DNA from: a virus
IMG/VR virus record: IMGVR_UViG_3300035670_001015
Coordinates: 1 to 28,581 of that record
DNA length: 28,581 bases
Direction: 5' to 3' (one strand)
Shown here: positions 22,101 through 28,581 of the stretch, in pieces
Numbering within the stretch: position 1 is the first letter of the stretch
Layout of the letters: each line of letters begins with the position of its first letter
Made by a program: the position numbers and the translations under genes
The notes under the pieces: generated by a model
What the model was told of the DNA's origin: nothing
The model's input: the letters and a program-made list of their open reading frames with translations, nothing else
The model's database searches: none

Positions 22101-24779
22101 ATGGCTGTTCAAACTAAAATAAATGGCGTTGATGGAGTTCCAGTACAATCTTTTCCTATTGCATCTGGTGATTTATACATCGACCCTATAACTGGGAACG
22201 TACTTTCGGCAAATCAAGTTGCTGTTTCTTCCGAAATTAGAAGAAGTGGTGGTAACGAAGGGTTTGATGCGTTAGAATGTGTTGCATATAATTATCATAT
22301 TGGACAACCACAGGTAGTAAAAACAAACAACAGATTAGTAGATTCAGACAATAATGAACTCAATCTATCAAACTATCCAGACCACAAGAATCTAACTGGT
22401 ACTCAATGTTACCTTATCGCACCATTATATGAGTGTTGTTGGGTAAGACCTAATTTTGGAACAGGTCAATTAACATCAAATGGTGCAACATTAAAGGGAT
22501 GGGTATTAATAGCTAGATCTAAATCTGTTCTATCTTACGAAGAGTGCTATGATAATAATGGTAACGTAGGAAGAAGACCGGTATTAATACAGTATTTTTC
22601 GTATGATGATATACTAGGAGGTCCATATACACCAATAGCTGGTCCTAGTCAACCTGATAGAGCAGTTTCTCTTATACTACAACGTATAGGACCAAATGGA
22701 ACAGTACAAAACTTTACATACCCAGGAAATGGTCAGTTTTGGGGTAATTGTTATGGTGATTTTTCATTAGATTTTTTTGTAAATTGGTTATCATCAAATA
22801 ACGTAATATCTAATGTTACCGATTTACAATCATATAGAACTACGGGAACTTCCCCAAATGGTTCATATCCTCTCACAAATACAGTTACTGGTGCCAGTAT
22901 TGGTAGTCAACTAGGTATTGTTATTGAAGGTGATGAATGTAAATACGTTGGATCTTGTAAATTAACGAAAACAGAAGAACCACCAACAAAAGACCCAGTT
23001 TGTGTTGAAGAAATAACCGTTAATAATCTGGTACAATGGAGTCAATACTCTAGAAATGATTCATTTCAGATCGAACCGTCACTTCTTCAATTAGTAACAA
23101 TAGTTCCTGGTGACAATACACAACCAACATTACTGAATGATGGTAATAAAGTAAACTTATCTGGTTTTGGTTTTGGTTGTGAGATCGGTCAAATACAAAG
23201 ATTCCAACAAGTTTCTTATAGAGCATATCCAAAATTTGTATTTTGTAGATTATCAAATGGAACTATAAGAAGAACAATTCTGCCAGGTCAGTATATAATT
23301 GACTATAACAATCCAGAATTTTCTGGTGGATTTGAAGATAGAATTGTACAATCTTCTCGTGAATTCGATCCATCATGTTGCGACGGAGTTGCGAATGCAT
23401 TTTTAACAAGTAATGCAGAAGAACTAAGAAGATTCTCAGAAAGAGGTGTAGTTGTAAGTGTAATTGAATCTAGCAAAAGATTTGAATTACTAGACTCTTG
23501 TGGTTGTGAGGAAGTAGAAGTCACCGATTTAGGCTGTTTTTATAGAAATCTGACAAGAAGGGGACATTACAGTGTAATTCTAAAAGGTGATATAAAAGAT
23601 CCAAGAACATATACTGGTGTTAGAAGACCAGTAGTTGATGAAAGATGTCAAACAAGCGACGGTCCAGAAGTTTATAGACCTTTTGACAAAAAAAGAGATA
23701 TTATATTGAATAGAACAAAGTCTGGAACCACGGGTCTTTTCGGTGGTGATGACTCGATGCAGTGTTACTACACGAGTTCAACCAAACCAACTGCATCAAA
23801 TAATTACTACTATGAAGTAACAGATTGTGAAACATGTGGTAAAATTCCATACTTTGCAGTTGCATATGGTCATATAAGTGGTTCTGGTTCAATGTTTATT
23901 CAAGACGAGGAAACTAATAAAACATCAACCGATTCAATCTACTCTCAGTATCAATTGATTTGTTTAGAATCAACCAGAAGTATTTCCTCTGGTATTTTTG
24001 TACCAAAATTTGAATTTGTAAGTGCAAGTTCTATCATACAATCTGATGATATTTATGTAATAAACTTTAACAGAAATGGAATAAAAGACAAACTGGATGC
24101 AGGTAATTTTGAGATTAATTTGGGTTCTTTAAATGGAGATTCATTCTCAAACAACACCTTTACAGGAAGTAATGTTCAAATTGGAAGCGAAAACATATTA
24201 AGACTAATAGATGATTCAGATGACTATTCTGAAATAGAAACATGCGATGGTGATCCATTAATATCGTATAACATAGTATCTGGTTCTCTGGAAAATGGTA
24301 AATATGAAAATGCATCTGTGAACACATATGGTAAGGTTTATCCTAATCTTGGAATAGTCATACTACATCCAAAACGACTTAACGAGATACTTGAATTCAA
24401 CACCGTCACTGGTAGTAATATAAATGGTGACAATGCCTACAAATTGTTTACGTCTATAAGTGGTGCTGCCGCACCATATAGTAGTAGTAGAACGGACTCC
24501 TATTATCTCACTGCAAGAAATGTCAAATATAAAACAACGAGTCATTACTTTGTAAGAGCATATGCACCTTTGTTTAATTATAGTAATAATCCAACATTTG
24601 TATCTGGCTCCACAAATAGTGTTTTCGATAAGTGTTTTATCAAAAATCCACAAACTTACATAACATCAGTCGGTTTATATAATAGTAACAAACAACTTCT
24701 TGCAATCGCAAAATTAAGTAGACCTATAAAGAAAACATTTGAAACTGATTTACTAATTAAGATAAGATTGAATTGGTAA
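22101..24779 (+). CDS. Paralogous putative tail-surface protein, copy 3, with cysteine-rich N-terminal half (892 aa)
   Basis: Residues 1 to about 520 are unrelated to the paralogs and contain 17 cysteines (for example YECCWV, DPSCCDG, DSCGCEE), plus repeated aromatic and Gly/Asn segments. Residues about 530-892 are the shared domain: NNYYYEVTDC, YFAVAYGHISGSGSM, DSIYSQYQLICLE, IYVINFNRNGIKDKLDAGNF, ILRLIDDSDD, YNIVSGSLENGKY, YGKVYPNLGIVIL, DNAYKLFTSISGAA and NPQTYITSVGLYNSNKQLLA then IAKLSRPIKK. The cysteines suggest disulphides or metal binding in an exposed head domain. The N-terminal half is not recognised and may carry receptor binding. No clear ribosome-binding site precedes ATG 22101. 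Confidence 0.82.
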   Translation: MAVQTKINGVDGVPVQSFPIASGDLYIDPITGNVLSANQVAVSSEIRRSGGNEGFDALECVAYNYHIGQPQVVKTNNRLVDSDNNELNLSNYPDHKNLTGTQCYLIAPLYECCWVRPNFGTGQLTSNGATLKGWVLIARSKSVLSYEECYDNNGNVGRRPVLIQYFSYDDILGGPYTPIAGPSQPDRAVSLILQRIGPNGTVQNFTYPGNGQFWGNCYGDFSLDFFVNWLSSNNVISNVTDLQSYRTTGTSPNGSYPLTNTVTGASIGSQLGIVIEGDECKYVGSCKLTKTEEPPTKDPVCVEEITVNNLVQWSQYSRNDSFQIEPSLLQLVTIVPGDNTQPTLLNDGNKVNLSGFGFGCEIGQIQRFQQVSYRAYPKFVFCRLSNGTIRRTILPGQYIIDYNNPEFSGGFEDRIVQSSREFDPSCCDGVANAFLTSNAEELRRFSERGVVVSVIESSKRFELLDSCGCEEVEVTDLGCFYRNLTRRGHYSVILKGDIKDPRTYTGVRRPVVDERCQTSDGPEVYRPFDKKRDIILNRTKSGTTGLFGGDDSMQCYYTSSTKPTASNNYYYEVTDCETCGKIPYFAVAYGHISGSGSMFIQDEETNKTSTDSIYSQYQLICLESTRSISSGIFVPKFEFVSASSIIQSDDIYVINFNRNGIKDKLDAGNFEINLGSLNGDSFSNNTFTGSNVQIGSENILRLIDDSDDYSEIETCDGDPLISYNIVSGSLENGKYENASVNTYGKVYPNLGIVILHPKRLNEILEFNTVTGSNINGDNAYKLFTSISGAAAPYSSSRTDSYYLTARNVKYKTTSHYFVRAYAPLFNYSNNPTFVSGSTNSVFDKCFIKNPQTYITSVGLYNSNKQLLAIAKLSRPIKKTFETDLLIKIRLNW

Positions 24780-24780
24780 T

Positions 24781-26337
24781 ATGTCATTATCTTACATGAA
24801 TATTGCAGATCCTCAAACTTACGTTGAAGATGAAGCAGATAGGTTATTTAATGAACTTCTGAATGATATTAATTCTGAATTTTCTTCATCTTCAATATCT
24901 AGAATATTCTTTATAGAGGGTATAATTGATTTAGAAAATAAAATCAAGGATAGATATAAAAAAAATGTTGAATCAATAAATGCAAATGCTAATATGTTCT
25001 CTCGCGAAATTCTTATAGCGATTGAAGAACTTGTTAAAAAGAAGTATTTAAAGTATCTATCAAATCAGAAAAAATTTTTTGTTGGGGGAGGTAGAGTCGG
25101 CGACCCAACATCTGGGGTTTTTAGACCAGTATTAAATAGACACACATATCCATCTGTATCATCAACTTCATTTCCATCTGTTGAGTCTTTTGATGAATTG
25201 ATAGACAACATGATAAATGAATTGACGGAAGATGATAATCAAGTTTATAAGTTTAAACGATTATCATTTGTAAAAGATAAATCTGCTGTAATAAAGAAAA
25301 ACAGAACGGTTTCAATTTGGAATTGTGATGACGATGCACTGAATACATTTTTTACTGGTTCCAATGGTTTGAATAGAGATAAATACTATCTTTCTGTTTA
25401 CAATGAAAACCCAAACAATTACAATGCAAATCCACAATTTGACATATCATTTGGTCACATAGCTGGTTCTGGATCATCACTTCTTAGTGGAGAAATAGAT
25501 TTAATGCCATCAAAAACTATGTATCGTAAATACATGATGGAATGTGTTGGTGATGTAAGAAATGATAATGACAGATTTCCATTCAAAAATGGAGTTAATG
25601 GCGACTATGTTTATATAATCCAGTTAGATAGAGATCTATTGAAAGATAGATTGGATGCTGGTAATTTCGAGTTATTTTTAACTCCGTTATCTGGTAGTTC
25701 TAATCAGTTAATAAACACAGGAAGTAATGTACAAGTTAGTCAAACCTCAACTGAATTATTTAGTTTGATAGATGATAGTGGTGACTCAAAACAATCAACT
25801 TCTGACAGAGAAGATATACTTGAAGTTTACAACTTAGTATCTGGTTCAAAAAGAGATGGGGTTTATGCAGATGAAGATGCCAATGCATGGGGATTGGTTT
25901 ATCCTAAGTTGGGAGTAATTATATTAGATGGAACTGTTTTAGATCAATCATGTTCATTTAATACAGTCACTGCATCAATAGACGGTGATAATATATCAAA
26001 ACTGTTTCTATCACTGAGTGGATCTGCATCAGTAACAACTGCAAGAAATTACTCTGGTTCATTTTTTGCAAGATCAAACGAAAAAGTAGTGAACCAAACA
26101 TATTTTTGTAGAGTTAACACAGATGAATATAATCTTTCTTCCAATCCAAGTTATTCAAGTGGTAGTTTAAACGAACTAAAATTCGCTTATTTTAAAGACA
26201 ACCCTCATGCTTATATAACATCAATCGGACTTTATAATTCTAATAACGAATTGTTAGCTATTGGAAAATTAAAAAGACCAATTATAAAAAACAACAATAA
26301 GTCGTACATATTTGAAGTAAAAATGAGAATTAACTAA
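24781..26337 (+). CDS. Paralogous putative tail-surface protein, copy 4, with helical N-terminal extension (518 aa)
   Basis: The first about 160 residues are a different, mostly helical extension (DRLFNELLNDINSEFSSSSI ... ENKIKDRYKKNVESI), then a Gly/Pro/Ser linker (GGGRVGDPTSGVFRPVLNRH). Residues about 167-518 are the shared domain: YYLSVYNENP, FDISFGHIAGSGSS, SKTMYRKYMMECV, VYIIQLDRDLLKDRLDAGNF, LFSLIDDSGD, YNLVSGSKRDGVY, WGLVYPKLGVIILDGTVLD, LFLSLSGSA, TYFCRVN and NPHAYITSIGLYNSNNELLA then IGKLKRPI. The helical part could be the attachment module to the particle. The start is one base after the previous stop; the last base of the stop forms TAATG with the next gene. Confidence 0.82.
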   Translation: MSLSYMNIADPQTYVEDEADRLFNELLNDINSEFSSSSISRIFFIEGIIDLENKIKDRYKKNVESINANANMFSREILIAIEELVKKKYLKYLSNQKKFFVGGGRVGDPTSGVFRPVLNRHTYPSVSSTSFPSVESFDELIDNMINELTEDDNQVYKFKRLSFVKDKSAVIKKNRTVSIWNCDDDALNTFFTGSNGLNRDKYYLSVYNENPNNYNANPQFDISFGHIAGSGSSLLSGEIDLMPSKTMYRKYMMECVGDVRNDNDRFPFKNGVNGDYVYIIQLDRDLLKDRLDAGNFELFLTPLSGSSNQLINTGSNVQVSQTSTELFSLIDDSGDSKQSTSDREDILEVYNLVSGSKRDGVYADEDANAWGLVYPKLGVIILDGTVLDQSCSFNTVTASIDGDNISKLFLSLSGSASVTTARNYSGSFFARSNEKVVNQTYFCRVNTDEYNLSSNPSYSSGSLNELKFAYFKDNPHAYITSIGLYNSNNELLAIGKLKRPIIKNNNKSYIFEVKMRIN

Positions 26338-28085
26338 TGTCATTTCAAAAAGGAAACATAGTATCGCTTATTCGTAAAAGATTGAAACGTGGTGATTTTG
26401 AAGTAAAACCATTTCAAGCGAATAAACTTTGGAAATTTGCTAGCGATGATACCGAAACATTTGCAGGAAAATCAACGTTCTATGAAAACTTTGGAATGAA
26501 AATATACAGAGTTCTCTACCCAGAAAATGACTTATATTATGGTGCTGTTGCAAACATAAGTTCTTCACTTTATTCAAGAGTATTTACAACACAAAGTATA
26601 GATCCAAAAATGCTGTGGTATTCGTTAGACCACAAATATTACAACCAATATAAAAATGATGGTAATCCGACTTACTTAATTAGTTCTAATGCACAATTAA
26701 ATCTTTCTATAAGTGGATCTTTACTTTTATTACCACAAGACGTTTTTGGTGAAGGAGTAAAACCAAAGTCTTTTAAACTCACAAATTACAGTACAGATCC
26801 ATCACATTCATATTCAGTTGCTGATGATGGAAACGGAAATGTGATAGATTTATCTTTTGATACTGCAAAAATAATATCAAACGAAAATTGTCTTCTCTAT
26901 CTTGGATTTAATGAAAAGTACAGAGAATACGGTTTCAGAAATAAACAACTAGCTGGAGTTTATGACGGAAGTAATAGAATAAACAGTGTAGATTATATAA
27001 ACTCTAAAAAGATAAGATTTGCACCAGGAATTCCAACCACATCGCCCATTTCATCCAGTGGAACTTGTATGGTTAGTGAAGGTGGTTATCTTCATGTTAA
27101 AAATAAAGAAAACTTTGTACCGTTTCCTAAGAGTTCATTTGCAATAAGTTTCTGGATTAATGTTCCGCCATCACAATCTAATTACACCAACAGTTATAAT
27201 CATATTCTTAATAAGAATACAATGATATTAGATGATGGATTTAATAGAAGAATAGGAAAATATGATACTGTATTGGTAGAAAGAAGATCATCCAACTATC
27301 CATTTGATATTAAAATCACGAATAGTTCTGATCCGAATCCACATAGAATTATATTCGAACAATCATCGGCAGAAAATATCGTAACAGTCTCATCTTCAGC
27401 AATAACACCTGGAACTTGGTATCACGTTGTTTGTCAAAAAAGTGCTAGTATTTATAGTATTCATTTGAATGGAACTATTGATGCAAGTTCTAGTTTTGAA
27501 ATGACAAAAAATGTTTCAAATGATTATGAGATGTATATTGGTGGTAACGGTACAAATACTGGAATGATTTCTGCATCCATTGATGAGTTTAGAATCTATA
27601 ATACTGGATTAACACAAACTCAAATTTCATCATTATCTGATAATTCTTATGGACTAGGATATGCATATCAAAGTAACGTTATTGGAAACATATTTTACAA
27701 GTCTGGTGAAATAGTTATATCCGATCCAAGACCTAAATATGCAAATGCAATACTTGGTAGAACAGGAAGTTTTGATTATGGTGGAAGAACACACGGATTT
27801 AGTGGCGAATTTAGAAGTACAACAACATTTTACGAATATCAAGTAATATGTAAAATTCGTAAAAAAGAATTCAATCTATCTCAAAACATCTCGCTCAGAG
27901 AGGGTGGGGATCCTAATTCTTATAGACTACGCAATTTTGTTACTAGTTCACATTTTAATCCATATATTACAACTATTGGATTGTATGACGATAATGATGA
28001 ATTGTTGGCAATAGGTAAACTTGCATCACCACTTGAAAAAAGAGATGACGTAGATATGAACATCATTGTTAGATGGGATATATAA
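26337..28085 (+). CDS. Paralogous putative tail-surface protein, copy 5, divergent, with inserted LamG/ConA-like domain (582 aa)
   Basis: This is the most divergent member. Residues about 20-175 match the first half of the shared domain (FGMKIYRVLYPEND, YYGAVANISSS, HKYYNQYKNDG, LLLLPQDVFGEGVKPKSFKL, YSVADDGNGNVID). The second half resumes at about 445 (VIGNIFYKSGEIVISD ... NPYITTIGLYDDNDELLAIG then KLASPLEK). Between them, about 183-433, lies a LamG-type concanavalin jelly roll: CLLYLGFNE, SSFAISFWINV, GTWYHVVCQKSASIYSIHLN and SASIDEFRIYNTGLTQTQIS. LamG domains in phage fibres commonly bind glycans. The insertion splits the shared domain at a loop after the DDG turn. The gene overlaps the previous stop (TAATG). 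Confidence 0.82.
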   Translation: MSFQKGNIVSLIRKRLKRGDFEVKPFQANKLWKFASDDTETFAGKSTFYENFGMKIYRVLYPENDLYYGAVANISSSLYSRVFTTQSIDPKMLWYSLDHKYYNQYKNDGNPTYLISSNAQLNLSISGSLLLLPQDVFGEGVKPKSFKLTNYSTDPSHSYSVADDGNGNVIDLSFDTAKIISNENCLLYLGFNEKYREYGFRNKQLAGVYDGSNRINSVDYINSKKIRFAPGIPTTSPISSSGTCMVSEGGYLHVKNKENFVPFPKSSFAISFWINVPPSQSNYTNSYNHILNKNTMILDDGFNRRIGKYDTVLVERRSSNYPFDIKITNSSDPNPHRIIFEQSSAENIVTVSSSAITPGTWYHVVCQKSASIYSIHLNGTIDASSSFEMTKNVSNDYEMYIGGNGTNTGMISASIDEFRIYNTGLTQTQISSLSDNSYGLGYAYQSNVIGNIFYKSGEIVISDPRPKYANAILGRTGSFDYGGRTHGFSGEFRSTTTFYEYQVICKIRKKEFNLSQNISLREGGDPNSYRLRNFVTSSHFNPYITTIGLYDDNDELLAIGKLASPLEKRDDVDMNIIVRWDI

Positions 28086-28493
28086 ATGAAAAGAAATGCA
28101 GTTGCGATAAAACACGGGTTTCGTTCTGGTCTTGAAGATACAATCAATGAAAATCTAAAATCGTCCAAGAAAAATTACAGTTACGAAACCGAGAAACTTT
28201 CGTATATTAGACCAGCCACAAATCACACCTACACACCCGACTTTGTTCTACAAAAGAAAAGTGGTGAAACTATGTATATCGAAACTAAGGGTAGGTGGGT
28301 AAAGGACGACCGAGAAAAGATGGAACTGATATTCGATCAATATCCAAACATAGATATTAGGTTTATCTTTCAGAATCCAAACGCAAAACTCTACAAGGGA
28401 AGTAAAACAACCTATGCCCAATTCTGTGAGAAACGGGGTTGGTTGTGGTCAAAAAAAGAAATTCCACAAGAATGGTTGGATGAGTGTTTGTAA
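28086..28493 (+). CDS. T7 endonuclease I-type Holliday-junction resolvase
   Basis: The protein has 135 aa, close to the 149 of T7 gp3. The whole chain follows the T7 endonuclease I pattern: FRSGLEDTINENL (12-24), YETEKLSYIRPATNHTYTPD then F, GETMYIETKGRWVKDDREKM, YPNIDIRFIF, KLYKGSKTTYAQFCEKRGW and the ending IPQEWLDECL. The predicted catalytic residues Glu17, Asp52, Glu66 and Lys68 (PDF...ETKG) are all present. The enzyme resolves branched DNA and debranches replicating genomes before packaging. It starts right after the stop of the last structural gene and appears to begin another DNA-metabolism block. Confidence 0.93.
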   Translation: MKRNAVAIKHGFRSGLEDTINENLKSSKKNYSYETEKLSYIRPATNHTYTPDFVLQKKSGETMYIETKGRWVKDDREKMELIFDQYPNIDIRFIFQNPNAKLYKGSKTTYAQFCEKRGWLWSKKEIPQEWLDECL

Positions 28494-28516
28494 ATCTCCT
28501 CAAATAGTCGTATATT
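28488..28516 (+). promoter_or_regulatory. Candidate sigma70-type promoter
   Basis: TTGTAA (28488-28493, including the resolvase stop codon) and TATATT (28511-28516) are 17 bases apart, the same spacing and -10 as the candidate before uvdE. The predicted start would fall about 28523, only a few bases before ATG 28526, implying a leaderless message or a start further downstream. Pattern match only. Confidence 0.35.
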
Positions 28517-28525
28517 GGTTTTACT

Positions 28526-28581
28526 ATGATAAACCACGACTTATTACATCTGTTAGAACAAGTTTTAGGTAAAGGAAAGAA
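28526..28581 (+). CDS. 5' end of a gene running off the window (first 18 codons)
   Basis: An open frame from ATG 28526 encodes MINHDLLHLLEQVLGKGK and continues past the edge. The helix followed by a short GKGK turn is reminiscent of the N-terminus of phage DNA primases that lead into a CHC2-type zinc finger. The fragment is too short to assign, so this is a guess from pattern and from the adjacent resolvase. No ribosome-binding site is visible upstream. Confidence 0.4.
   Translation, partial: MINHDLLHLLEQVLGKGK

Overview
The window is a piece of an AT-rich, tailed double-stranded DNA phage genome. The baseplate genes (gp5-, gp25- and gp6-like) and a gp55-like late sigma factor place it near the T4-like contractile-tailed myoviruses. 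Every supported gene lies on the + strand. Genes are packed end to end, many with ATGA or TAATG stop/start overlaps, and the standard genetic code is in use. Nothing here identifies the bacterial host. No tRNA, CRISPR array, insertion sequence or integrase was seen, and no gene-free stretch exceeds about 100 bases.

Region 1 (3-1762) holds the 3' end of a flavin-dependent thymidylate synthase gene (thyX), three small unknown genes (one with a methyltransferase-like nucleotide-binding motif) and a small lysine-rich membrane protein. A strong intrinsic terminator (1783-1823) closes this block. A candidate promoter overlaps the terminator's 3' arm and would drive region 2.

Region 2 (1863-6327) starts with a UV-damage endonuclease (UvdE/UvsE). 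It continues with unknown genes, a multi-spanning membrane/coiled-coil protein, a ClpP-family serine protease with an intact catalytic triad, another small membrane protein and the gp55-like sigma factor. The sigma factor sits directly before the virion genes it would be expected to switch on.

Region 3 (6342-19021) is the tail and baseplate module: a gp5-like OB-fold hub/spike protein without a lysozyme domain, a separate GH19-type lysozyme, a small helical protein, gp25, gp6, a DNRLRE-like beta protein, a coiled-coil protein with a glycine-rich tail, and a 1442-residue protein. That last protein has a tail-protein-I-like segment, a concanavalin/LamG-like segment and 57-bp in-frame tandem repeats.

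Region 4 (19066-28085) holds a conserved-looking virion protein followed by five consecutive genes that share one homologous C-terminal domain. Each has a different N-terminal extension or insertion, including a 17-cysteine N-terminal half and a LamG domain inserted inside the shared domain. This tandemly duplicated, domain-shuffled set of putative tail-surface or fibre proteins is the most interesting part of the window.

Region 5 (28086-28581) returns to DNA metabolism. It has a T7 endonuclease I-type Holliday-junction resolvase, a second candidate promoter with the same layout as the one before uvdE, and the first 18 codons of a gene that runs off the window.
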